Part shown: one piece after another, positions 7,326 to 12,891 of the stretch | How positions within the stretch are numbered: position 1 is the stretch's first letter | How the letters are laid out: every line of letters starts with the position of its first letter | From: CAYSLA01 sp964431685 | GTDB lineage: Bacteria > Armatimonadota > UBA5829 | Assembly (NCBI GenBank): GCA_964431685.1 | Contig: CAYSLA010000096.1 | Location: 1-12,891 of the forward strand | Length of the DNA stretch: 12,891 bases | Direction: 5' to 3' | The notes under the pieces: model-generated | Seen by the model: only the letters and a program-made list of their open reading frames with translations | What the model was told of the DNA's origin: nothing | Databases searched by the model: none | Position numbers and translations under genes: made by a program

Positions 7326-7354
7326 TTGACAACCGCTGGACACGGTGATATCCT
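7326..7354 (+). promoter_or_regulatory. Putative promoter of the beta-propeller gene
   Basis: A perfect TTGACA at 7326-7331 and TATCCT at 7349-7354 are 17 bases apart. The predicted start of transcription near 7361 is within a few bases of the ATGs at 7365 and 7368, which would make a leaderless message. The TTG at 7326 that could open a longer frame is part of the -35 box. Confidence 0.5.
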
Positions 7355-7364
7355 GAATGCGGAC

Positions 7365-8630
7365 ATGATGGAGAACCTACTTGTCGAAAAATTCCTGAGA
7401 CGCCTGACCGCGAGCAGAAGGTCATCGAAGCGCCTGCTCATCACTGCGTTGGGCCTTGTTCTGGTCATTGCGTCTGTCTCCGTGTTCGTGCGCAAGTCAG
7501 CGCCCCTCGCTGCCAAACAGCCCGCCGTCGGCCCGCCAGTGCTGTCAGTCGGGGGAAATGCGGGCGTCGACTCGTGCAGGTTCCTGACGGTCAGCTCGGA
7601 CGGCTCGGTCGTGGGCGCGATATCTGCTGGAGGGGTTCTTCACGTATTCGACTGGCAGGGCCAACCGGTCTTTTCAGCGCCGTTGAAGACGCACAACCGC
7701 GCCGCGTTGGCGCCTGGCGGCAAGTTCACGCTGCTCTACAGCCATCGGGACTTGTCAAACACCAGTGTAACCTTTCTTGATAGCAGCGGACGTGAGCACA
7801 GCAGCATGGATGTGGGTTCCGCAGTGTGGAGCGCCGATGGGGTTCTCACCGACGGTGGCGTGCGGTTCGCCATTGGCACCGGGGCAGGGATGGTCTACAT
7901 CGTGGATCTTTCCCGCAGTGGCAGGCGCCACAAGAGATGGCGAGTTCCCGGGGCAGTGGTGTCCGTGAGCATGGATAGCGACGGCCAGCAGGTCAACTAC
8001 GGTTGTTGGCAGCGATCAGTTGTCGGTTGCGCGACCTGGAGCGGAGAGAAGCGCTGGGAGGAGAAGACCGATCCCAGCGTGCTCAACTACGTTGAGCGAC
8101 TCAGCGCGTCCAGGACGGCGTGCGTGCTTGTGCCAAATAGGTCCGGGTCGGCAGGGTCACTATGGATCATGCGAGGAGACGGCGAAAAGCTCTGGGAGAC
8201 GAAGGTTGGTCAAAGCGCGCGTCCGAAGGCCGTGATCGCGAAAAACGGCCGCTATGTCTGTCGCAGCTACTCCAGAGCAATTCGCCACGAGCGAAACACA
8301 GTTGTGGAGAGGCACGGAGTTCTAGTGGAGTCTCCTGGGAAGACTCTGTGGGACAAAGGTTCTCTGTTCTTCCAGGCCGATCCTCTGTTTGTGACATCCA
8401 GCGGATACGTGGTTGTTGTGGGCAGCAAGAACAGGCTCTACATACTCAGTCGGACGGGCGAGGTCAAACCGTCGCTGGAGCTTCCATCTCGGCTCCGCCT
8501 GGCAGTCTCAGTGAGGAACGGGGCAAAGCTCGTTATCTACTGCTCCGACGGAAGTATTCATATGCTGGATTTGACGGAACAGCAGCCTCGACATTCCATC
8601 GAGGCTGCTGTTCCAACGAGACTAGGCTAG
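7365..8630 (+). CDS. Membrane-anchored beta-propeller (WD/PQQ-like) protein
   Basis: 421 aa. A basic N-terminus (RRLTASRRSSKR) and one hydrophobic span at about 24-42 suggest a single-pass anchor with the rest outside the cytoplasm. The remainder consists of propeller-type repeats: GGVLHVFDWQGQPVFS, GAGMVYIVDLSRSG, GSLWIMRGDGEKLWETKV, NRLYILSRTGEVKPSL and DGSIHMLDL. These are about six or seven blades of the quinoprotein/WD kind, with no visible catalytic or PQQ-binding residues, so a binding or scaffold role is likely. The start is uncertain: ATG 7365 or 7368 lacks a Shine-Dalgarno sequence. The last codons form half of a strong hairpin. The gene converges with a LuxR-type regulator. Confidence 0.75.
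   Translation: MMENLLVEKFLRRLTASRRSSKRLLITALGLVLVIASVSVFVRKSAPLAAKQPAVGPPVLSVGGNAGVDSCRFLTVSSDGSVVGAISAGGVLHVFDWQGQPVFSAPLKTHNRAALAPGGKFTLLYSHRDLSNTSVTFLDSSGREHSSMDVGSAVWSADGVLTDGGVRFAIGTGAGMVYIVDLSRSGRRHKRWRVPGAVVSVSMDSDGQQVNYGCWQRSVVGCATWSGEKRWEEKTDPSVLNYVERLSASRTACVLVPNRSGSAGSLWIMRGDGEKLWETKVGQSARPKAVIAKNGRYVCRSYSRAIRHERNTVVERHGVLVESPGKTLWDKGSLFFQADPLFVTSSGYVVVVGSKNRLYILSRTGEVKPSLELPSRLRLAVSVRNGAKLVIYCSDGSIHMLDLTEQQPRHSIEAAVPTRLG
8576..8614 (+). terminator. 16-bp perfect hairpin inside the 3' end of the beta-propeller gene
   Basis: GGAACAGCAGCCTCGA (8576-8591) pairs perfectly with TCGAGGCTGCTGTTCC (8599-8614) around the 7-nt loop CATTCCA. The whole structure is translated (EQQPRHSIEAAVP) and ends 14 nt before the stop codon ends. 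No T-run follows. Its position between converging genes and its shape match the hairpin after thrB. Confidence 0.6.
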
Positions 8631-8657
8631 GTATTTCCAGGCTTCCTGCCGGTTTTG

Positions 8658-8897
8658 CTAGAGCGAGATAAGTCCCAATCTAGTAGCACGCCGAAATGCT
8701 TGAACGCGGTTGGTTACCTGGAGCTTGTCATATATGTTGGCCAAGTGGAAGTCCACTGTCCGCTTGCTGACAAATAGCGCGTCGGCGACATCTTTGCTGG
8801 ACTTGCCCTCTACTACTAGAGAGAGCACCTCCAACTCACGCCTTGTCAGCTTCACTGAGCGGTCTTCGTAGACTTCCGGGATTCCGACAGGCCCCAT
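8658..8897 (-). CDS. Small LuxR/GerE-type DNA-binding protein
   Basis: 79 aa, almost entirely one LuxR C-terminal helix-turn-helix: LTRRELEVLSLVVEGKSSKDVADALF (17-42) and SKRTVDFHLANIYDKLQVTNRVQAFRRA (44-71). These carry the family's usual E, G, V-K-H-like and L-x-V positions. There is no receiver or ligand-binding domain, so it is a stand-alone regulator of the GerE type. The start is ATG 8897 with AAAGGGG 6 nt upstream; the longer TTG start at 8984 adds a non-conserved segment. It is third in a minus-strand series after lexA and the membrane protein, but a 148-nt gap holding TATAGT (8969-8964) and a TTTCC-N4-GGAAA dyad (8935-8948) suggests its own control. Target genes cannot be read. Confidence 0.85.
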   Translation of the reverse strand: MGPVGIPEVYEDRSVKLTRRELEVLSLVVEGKSSKDVADALFVSKRTVDFHLANIYDKLQVTNRVQAFRRATRLGLISL

Positions 8898-8934
8898 ATG
8901 GTTCCCCTTTCCCTGCTCGCCGCTCAATGATATG

Positions 8935-8948
8935 TTTCCACGGGGAAA
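8935..8948. promoter_or_regulatory. Short dyad upstream of the LuxR-type gene
   Basis: TTTCC (8935-8939) and GGAAA (8944-8948) form a perfect inverted repeat with a 4-nt centre, 37 bp upstream of the start. It could be an operator in the leader or near the promoter. The evidence is only the symmetry and the position. Confidence 0.25.
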
Positions 8949-9045
8949 GGCGAAACGCACACTATAAATTGCGGGCAAGAACAATCATCTGCAATGACGT
9001 TGCTTTCTCAGCGTCAGCTCCGTCCTCGCAGCCCGCGGCTGACCA

Positions 9046-9501
9046 CTATACGGCGGTAGGGATATCCAGTACCGCGCAGCACTTCGCGAACCTCGCGAGA
9101 GTATGAGCGCTGGTGCCAGAGCGTCTGCGATCGATCATCCGGTAGTGCTTTCGCCGCTGAATGTAGGCAGCTATCCACGCCGGAACACACAGAACCGATA
9201 TTGCATAAGCCGCCAGCGCCGCCAGAGCGGCTTTGGGCGAAGTCAAGGTTGCGGCCGACCAGGAAAGCCCGTCCAGTTTCAGTCCGGCAACCACCAGCGC
9301 GCCGCCGAACACGGTCATCAGAACGGCGTTTCGGAACGACCACACGCGCACAACCCTGCTTTTGGCATACCTGTCCCTGGCATCGCCCATCCAACCCAGG
9401 CCAATCAGGCAAGCGCCCGCCCACACCGGGGTCAGGCTCGCAAAGAACACGCACCCAACGATAGCCAGCAAGACGAGCCATTTTTCATTCCTTGAAAGCA
9501 T
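9046..9501 (-). CDS. Small polytopic membrane protein encoded behind lexA
   Basis: 151 aa, not recognised. Hydrophobic spans lie at about 8-24, 25-38, 59-76 and 90-113, so it probably crosses the membrane three or four times. A basic tail follows (IQRRKHYRMIDRRRSG). The start is ATG 9501 with AAGGAG 6 nt upstream, preferred over a longer in-frame start at 9528. Only 27 nt separate it from the lexA stop, and no terminator is visible between them, so the two are probably cotranscribed and this protein would be made during the SOS response. A role as an SOS-induced division inhibitor or stress membrane protein is inference from the position alone. Confidence 0.75.
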   Translation of the reverse strand: MLSRNEKWLVLLAIVGCVFFASLTPVWAGACLIGLGWMGDARDRYAKSRVVRVWSFRNAVLMTVFGGALVVAGLKLDGLSWSAATLTSPKAALAALAAYAISVLCVPAWIAAYIQRRKHYRMIDRRRSGTSAHTLARFAKCCAVLDIPTAV

Positions 9502-9528
9502 TGAAGTCTCCTTTTCCAATACGAACAA

Positions 9529-10242
9529 TCACAGTTTTCTTCGGTAACTGCGCATCAATCCAATCACTCTGCCCACTATGCTGCAGCTTTGCCGTTCAAG
9601 ATCAATCTCGATTGGCTGGTACTGCTCATTGGCGGGTTCCAGAACCACTGTGTTTCCGCGTCTGTAGAACCGCTTGACCGTGGCCTCATCATCAAGCAGC
9701 ACGGCGGCCAGTTCTCCGTTGGCCACGCTATCGCATCCGGCTACCATCACAAGGTCGCCGGGCATAATGCCTTCGTCTATCATGCTGTCTCCGCGCACTC
9801 GCAGAAGGAAAGTGTCCGTTGATGAGTCCGCCATGTCCTCGGGCACCGCGTACACTTCTTCGATCTGTTCCTGAGCCAGAATGGGTTGGCCGGCAGCAAT
9901 GTTGCCAACTAGCGGGACGTATGCAGCCTGGGGCTCGTCACGCTCGCTGACCACCGCTGATCTTCCACCCGGCACAACCCGAATACCGGCGCCGCGGTCT
10001 GTAACCGCATCCTCGAGCGAAGCCGCAATTGGAGCGTTAATCTTGATTCCCCGCGCTCCACGTAGCCGATCGATGTAGCCTTTTTTCTCAAGTGCGTTCA
10101 GATGCTTGGCGATGCCGTTGGGACTGGCAACCGACATAGCCCGCATCAGTTCCGGGATGCTCGGCGGTCTACCCTCACGTCTAATCCCATTCTCGATTTC
10201 GCCCAGCAGCTTCTGCTGCCTCTGAGTAAGACTACTGACCAT
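9529..10242 (-). CDS. lexA: LexA repressor of the SOS response
   Basis: 237 aa, slightly longer than typical (about 200-230) because of a longer linker (72-105). The N-terminal winged helix includes PSIPELMRAM and GIAKHLNALEKKGYIDR (27-60). The C-terminal part is the S24-type self-cleavage domain: cleavage site A117-G118 in VGNIAAGQP, nucleophile S153 in RGDSMID and general base K190 in EATVKRFYR. With RecA filaments it cleaves itself and releases DNA-repair genes. The ATG at 10242 has only a weak Shine-Dalgarno (GCGAG). A near-consensus promoter with a perfect dyad over the start of transcription lies just upstream, so autoregulation is very likely. It heads a minus-strand unit with the membrane protein. 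Confidence 0.97.
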   Translation of the reverse strand: MVSSLTQRQQKLLGEIENGIRREGRPPSIPELMRAMSVASPNGIAKHLNALEKKGYIDRLRGARGIKINAPIAASLEDAVTDRGAGIRVVPGGRSAVVSERDEPQAAYVPLVGNIAAGQPILAQEQIEEVYAVPEDMADSSTDTFLLRVRGDSMIDEGIMPGDLVMVAGCDSVANGELAAVLLDDEATVKRFYRRGNTVVLEPANEQYQPIEIDLERQSCSIVGRVIGLMRSYRRKL

Positions 10243-10253
10243 AACACGCTCGC

Positions 10254-10273
10254 AGGTGTAAAGAATTACACCT
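10254..10273. promoter_or_regulatory. Probable LexA operator (SOS box)
   Basis: AGGTGTAA (10254-10261) and TTACACCT (10266-10273) are a perfect 8-bp inverted repeat with the 4-nt centre AGAA. It sits directly after the -10 box, over the expected start of transcription, 12 bp before the lexA ATG. It matches neither the CTGT-N8-ACAG nor the GAAC-N4-GTTC boxes of model bacteria. I see no second copy in the window. Confidence 0.7.
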
Positions 10274-10275
10274 AT

Positions 10276-10304
10276 AGTATACCACCCGATCCGAGCCTTG
10301 TCAA
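10276..10304 (-). promoter_or_regulatory. lexA promoter
   Basis: On the minus strand a perfect TTGACA (10304-10299) and TATACT (10281-10276) are 17 bases apart. Upstream, at 10305-10337, three A-tracts (seven, four and six A residues on the minus strand) make an UP-element-like region expected to strengthen the promoter. Confidence 0.85.
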
Positions 10305-10400
10305 CAACTTTTTTCGATTTTCTTGAACTTTTTTTCTGGGGGTTTCTGTTGGGGCGGTGCAGGTGAGTCTCGCAGGCGGCGGCGGGAGGCTAGGCATTAA

Positions 10401-10442
10401 GAAAGCGCCCCTCCGGAGAAGATATCCGAAGAGGCCGGAAGG
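10401..10442 (-). terminator. Possible terminator after the amidohydrolase gene
   Basis: On the minus strand CCTTCCGG (10442-10435) can pair with CCGGAGGG (10416-10409) with one G-T pair. The loop is 18 nt, followed by GCGCTTTCTT. The long loop and interrupted T-run make this weak, but it lies 11 nt past the amidohydrolase stop. The rest of the stretch 10305-10452 is the lexA upstream region and shows no gene. Confidence 0.35.
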
Positions 10443-10452
10443 GTACTTCGGT

Positions 10453-11469
10453 CTATTCCTCCCCGAAGAGGAAGCGCAGAGTGTTGGTGTTGCTCGCTTG
10501 CGTGCGGAGGTCGGCGGGCAGCGCGTCCAGAGCAGCCACTTCGTCCTCGTATCGCGCTTTCAGCTTGAAGTCGACGTAGTAGTCCTCTCCCTGCTTGCGG
10601 TGGCAGAAGTAAGAATAAGCTGGCGCATCGGAGCCCCATATCAGGGTGTTCGGGTACGCTCGCATCAGATCCATCATCACGCTCTTGTGGTCTGCGTAGT
10701 TCGTCGGAAAGCGTTTCTCGTGGTCTGGCACCGATTCGCAGTCTTCATGCATCAACTGCACCTGAATCTTGAGCGCGGCAGTGTCCACGAATACGTTGGG
10801 CAGTTCGTTGGCGCGGTCCAGATGGGCCCGGCTGAAGCCTATGCAGTGGGCGAGGCAGAATCGCACGTCCAGGTTCTGCTCGACGACCTCGAATGTCATT
10901 GGTGTGTATGAATAGCGTTCCGAGGAATCGGGCGTAGTGTGCAGCAGTATCGGCAGATTCCGTTCTCGCGCGAACTCGATTATCGGGAGACCTTCCTTGA
11001 GCAGGCACGTTACCGGGCTCTGGCACAGCACTGGGACAATCTTGATCCCGTAGATTGGCCACTGCCTTTCCAGTTCCAGCGCAGCCTGAATCTGGTCTTC
11101 GACTGCGCGGCCGGGGTCGAACGAGATGAACGGGATGAACCGCTGTGCGAGCTCCGGGAAGTACTCGAAGATTTCGCGGATGACCATTCGGTTCTCGATG
11201 CCATAAGGGGTCGGTGAGATCGGCGGATTGCCCGGAACACACTCGCCGCGCCGTACCAGTGCCTGCGGGTCGAAGTAGAGGTCGGGGGCGTACGGAAAGA
11301 CGATACTCGCGTCCACGCCCCCGCAAAGTTGGCGATAGTAGTGGTCCTCGAGGCTCTGCGCGTACGGGAATTCCATCGACGCGTACGACTTCACGCTGAT
11401 TCCCAGGTGAACGTGACTGTCTATGACCTTGCCCCGCAAGTCCGCGCTCTTTAGATGTTTTGTGACCAT
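10453..11469 (-). CDS. Metal-dependent amidohydrolase (Amidohydro_2-type TIM barrel)
   Basis: 338 aa. Motifs run in the expected order: DSHVHL with H19 and H21, GIKIVP with K143, ILLHT with H177, LAHCIGF with H208 and WGSDAP with D281. This is the pattern of the PF04909-type family that includes decarboxylases and hydrolases of aromatic or lactone substrates. No signal peptide is present, so it acts in the cytoplasm; the substrate cannot be predicted. The start is ATG 11469 with AGAGG 9 nt upstream. It follows the isomerase-like gene by 30 nt in the same direction, which suggests an operon. Confidence 0.85.
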   Translation of the reverse strand: MVTKHLKSADLRGKVIDSHVHLGISVKSYASMEFPYAQSLEDHYYRQLCGGVDASIVFPYAPDLYFDPQALVRRGECVPGNPPISPTPYGIENRMVIREIFEYFPELAQRFIPFISFDPGRAVEDQIQAALELERQWPIYGIKIVPVLCQSPVTCLLKEGLPIIEFARERNLPILLHTTPDSSERYSYTPMTFEVVEQNLDVRFCLAHCIGFSRAHLDRANELPNVFVDTAALKIQVQLMHEDCESVPDHEKRFPTNYADHKSVMMDLMRAYPNTLIWGSDAPAYSYFCHRKQGEDYYVDFKLKARYEDEVAALDALPADLRTQASNTNTLRFLFGEE

Positions 11470-11499
11470 GTTCTGACGCCTCTTTATACCGTCCAGGAT

Positions 11500-11972
11500 C
11501 TACCGCTCTTTGAACTGAATGTTCTGATAGGCTATCGCACGCTCGCCCATCACCTCGGTGTCGCAGGGCCTGGCCAGGCTACCGGNNNNNNNNNNNNNNN
11601 NNNNNNNNNNNNNNNNNNNNNNNNNNNNNNNNNNNNNNNNNNNNNNNNNNNNNNNNNNNNNNNNNNNNNNNNNNNNNNNNNNNNNATCCGCAACTGGTTG
11701 ATCATCTGCGCCACGAACGCGTACTGCGGGTTCGGCGCTGGCAGGATGATGACGTGCTTCTTACCGGCGTCGAGACTGCGCTTGATGCCCGTCACTATGT
11801 CCAGCCAGTATGAAAACCCGAATTGGGTTCGATCCTCGATGATTCGTATCTTGAAGTTCGGGTTCGGGTGGTCGCACATCTTTTCCTTCGGGATACTCCG
11901 AATCCGCTCGAGCTCGGCCATGTCCTGGAATGGGTGCACACCTGCCATCGTGAATGGGAAAATCGACTTCAT
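11500..11972 (-). CDS. Sugar-phosphate isomerase-like protein (NagB-like), split by assembly gap
   Basis: Only both ends are visible. The N-terminal 95 aa (11972 to 11686) include HPNPNFKIRIIED and GKKHVIILPAPNPQYAFVAQM, which resemble proteins annotated as glucosamine-6-phosphate isomerases of the NagB fold; this is from memory and not certain. A very good GGAGG lies 5 nt before ATG 11972. After the gap one frame reads GSLARPCDTEVMGERA...NIQFKER and stops at 11500, 30 nt before the amidohydrolase. The literal 100 Ns do not join these two frames, and family members are about 250-370 aa, so the true gap is probably several hundred bases. If the N-run were taken literally, the frame would end at 11550 instead. 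Confidence 0.55.
11586..11685. other. Assembly gap of exactly 100 Ns
   Basis: A run of 100 undetermined bases, the conventional placeholder for a scaffold gap of unknown size. It falls inside the isomerase-like gene. Confidence 0.98.
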
Positions 11973-12020
11973 AGTAACCTCCGGTCTGATGCTAACGAGA
12001 CGCCATCACCTCGCGAGCAC

Positions 12021-12050
12021 AGTAAACCACACAACCGTTTGGCATGTCAA
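12021..12050 (-). promoter_or_regulatory. Putative promoter of the isomerase-amidohydrolase operon
   Basis: On the minus strand TTGACA (12050-12045) and TTTACT (12026-12021) are 18 bases apart. The leader to ATG 11972 would be about 40 nt. The -10 box matches four of six consensus positions. The -35 box lies inside the dyad at 12037-12052. Confidence 0.45.
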
Positions 12051-12052
12051 AC
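12037..12052. promoter_or_regulatory. 16-bp operator-like dyad over the -35 box
   Basis: GTTTGGCATGTCAAAC is an inverted repeat in which seven of eight base pairs are symmetric (arms GTTTG and CAAAC around a near-palindromic centre). It covers the TTGACA of the operon promoter, where a bound repressor would block polymerase. No regulator gene for it is recognisable here. Confidence 0.4.
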
Positions 12053-12152
12053 AATACGTGCACAGGTGCGCCGGGACTTGAGTGAATCTCGGCGGAACAC
12101 TAGGTCCCGAAACGTGCAAGGACGGTCTACTGCCGAAACGCAGGAAATAGGC

Positions 12153-12158
12153 TATAAT
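12153..12158 (+). promoter_or_regulatory. -10 box of the antitoxin-like ORF
   Basis: A perfect TATAAT lies 35 bp upstream of the ATG at 12194. No good -35 box is found 16-18 bases upstream (CTGCCG is the nearest), so the promoter may need an activator. Confidence 0.4.
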
Positions 12159-12193
12159 GTTGGTGTAGATACCGAACCGCTGGAGGTGCACGT

Positions 12194-12451
12194 ATGCGAG
12201 CGATAAACTACCTGATCGACGACGCCGGCAAGAAAACAGCCGTCATGATGGACCTCGGAGACTGGGGGAAGCTTTCGTTGTTTCGGGATTCTGGCCCAGT
12301 CAAACCCATCAGTGCAGCCAATTCCGAACTCCCGAAACAACGAATCGAACAACTAATTGCCCACATCGCCCACTTTCACATAGTACAGTTCGGAGAATAC
12401 TACTGCGTCTCTGGACACGTGACCGTGCGTCCCGTTGGATTGCCGTACTAG
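12194..12451 (+). CDS. Small antitoxin-like protein, no toxin beside it
   Basis: 85 aa. The start MRAINYLIDDAGKKTAVMMD resembles the opening beta-strands of Phd/YefM- and RelB-like antitoxins (a Y-x-x-D-x-x-G-K-x-x-A-V pattern), where this part builds the DNA-binding dimer. GGAGG lies 7 nt before the ATG and TATAAT 35 bp before it, so expression is plausible. The last third (from about residue 54) is antisense to the end of the minus-strand membrane protein and may not be under protein-level selection. No toxin ORF follows on the plus strand. It could be an orphan antitoxin, a remnant or a small hypothetical protein. Confidence 0.5.
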   Translation: MRAINYLIDDAGKKTAVMMDLGDWGKLSLFRDSGPVKPISAANSELPKQRIEQLIAHIAHFHIVQFGEYYCVSGHVTVRPVGLPY

Positions 12452-12891
12452 CATCCAGCGTTCGCCGCCCCACCTGATCAGCGGATCAACGATGGTGAAG
12501 GCGTATCGCGGCGGATCCTTGTCCCACTCTTCTAAGCCCTGAATGTATACGTCTACGCCCGCATTCGCGTGGCCGGCGAGCGGAATGAAGCCACGAAGCA
12601 AATCGGACCTCGTAGGGGAAGACGTGGTTGCAGATGTAGATGGAGAGGAACTCCGAGTGTCAGACGGTCTGGACTCATTTCTTGAACGTTCTCGCGACAT
12701 ACCTCCAATCATCGCAAGGACCGCCAAGATAATAAACAGGGCGAGGCAACCGACAGCGCAGCCCGCTGGAATGCCGAGACCCACCCCGAGCCCTTGGAGC
12801 AGGCCTCTCCCCGCCGATGGTGCAGCCGAGGGTGGGCCGAAACTCGCGGTGGGCTGCGCGCTCTGTTGAGGATAGGGGGGCGGAGCATACG
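12353..12891 (-). CDS. Membrane protein with proline-rich and serine-rich segments, 5' end beyond window
   Basis: The frame is open up to the window edge, so the gene is partial; 178 aa are visible. The first visible part is proline- and glutamine-rich (YAPPPYPQQSAQPTASFGPP). A glycine-rich turn and one membrane span follow (AVGCLALFIILAVLAMIGG), then a serine- and arginine-rich linker (RPSDTRSSSPSTSATTSSPT), and finally a compact domain of about 85 aa (GFIPLAGHANAGVDVYIQGLEEWDKD, RWGGERWMLVRQSNG). A GTG at 12784 would be the first start visible in frame, but the proline-rich segment upstream fits the same protein. The function is unknown. The last 99 nt overlap the antitoxin-like ORF in antisense. 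Confidence 0.65.
   Translation of the reverse strand, partial: YAPPPYPQQSAQPTASFGPPSAAPSAGRGLLQGLGVGLGIPAGCAVGCLALFIILAVLAMIGGMSRERSRNESRPSDTRSSSPSTSATTSSPTRSDLLRGFIPLAGHANAGVDVYIQGLEEWDKDPPRYAFTIVDPLIRWGGERWMLVRQSNGTHGHVSRDAVVFSELYYVKVGDVGN

Noticed and set aside
7326..7328. TTG start codon for a longer beta-propeller protein
   Set aside because: It is part of a perfect TTGACA box, and the extra residues would lie upstream of the predicted transcript start.
8162..8671. 169-aa plus-strand frame inside the beta-propeller gene
   Set aside because: It has low-complexity Ser/Arg/Gly composition typical of an out-of-frame reading, and the propeller repeats are in the other frame.
9014..9481. 155-aa minus-strand frame overlapping the membrane protein
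   Set aside because: It is a shadow in another frame. The hydrophobic spans and the AAGGAG site belong to the 9046-9501 frame.
11481..11489. TATAAA upstream of the amidohydrolase as a separate promoter
   Set aside because: No -35 match exists at 16-18 bases, and the 30-nt gap to the preceding gene fits an operon.
11455..12081. Plus-strand frame crossing the N gap
   Set aside because: It is continuous only because Ns do not encode stops, and it is antisense to the isomerase-like gene.
1..12891. CRISPR arrays, tRNA, rRNA, insertion sequences or phage genes
   Set aside because: I saw no regularly spaced direct repeats, no transposase or integrase motifs and no tRNA-like cloverleaf. Exhaustive searches were not possible.

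Overview
The window looks like a chromosomal segment of a moderately GC-rich bacterium, probably an assembled environmental genome: it contains a run of exactly 100 Ns, the usual placeholder for a scaffold gap. Divergent glycoside-hydrolase-like proteins, an amidohydrolase and a sugar-isomerase-like gene suggest an Armatimonadota- or Planctomycetota-like carbohydrate degrader. No phylogenetic marker settles this, so the taxonomy is a weak inference. There are no tRNA or rRNA genes, CRISPR arrays, transposases or phage genes. Promoters fit the sigma-70 type (TTGACA-17-TATACT at lexA), and Shine-Dalgarno sequences are good at about half of the genes.

Layout. (1) 11-4349, plus strand: a GH78-like (alpha-L-rhamnosidase fold) protein with a long arginine-rich, acid-spaced repetitive tail. 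The tail carries an in-frame 58-bp imperfect palindrome of a dispersed-repeat type and a perfect 22-bp palindrome. Its end overlaps the start of homoserine kinase (thrB). (2) 4350-4555: two hairpins between converging genes. (3) 4556-7295: a secreted TlpA-type thioredoxin (minus) and a 697-aa TIM-barrel glycoside-hydrolase-like protein (plus), fired divergently from promoters whose -35 boxes overlap. (4) 7326-8630: a membrane-anchored beta-propeller protein ending in a 16-bp hairpin that lies inside its own last codons. (5) 8658-10309, minus strand: lexA with a clear promoter and a perfect AGGTGTAA-N4-TTACACCT operator, then a small polytopic membrane protein 27 nt downstream, then a 79-aa LuxR-type DNA-binding protein. 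(6) 10401-12052, minus strand: a sugar-phosphate-isomerase-like gene broken by the assembly gap, followed 30 nt later by a metal-dependent amidohydrolase, with a promoter and an overlapping dyad upstream. (7) 12153-12891: a small antitoxin-like ORF (plus) that runs 99 nt antisense into the end of a membrane protein (minus) whose start lies beyond the window.

How the genes work together. The GH78-like, TIM-barrel, isomerase and amidohydrolase genes fit carbohydrate or aromatic breakdown, but no complete pathway can be read. thrB belongs to threonine synthesis and has no partner here. The lexA cluster is the best regulatory unit: LexA very likely represses itself through the dyad, and the membrane protein behind it would then be SOS-induced. 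The best leads are the palindromic element domesticated in the basic tail, the lexA operator with its membrane-protein partner, and the antisense overlap at the right end.
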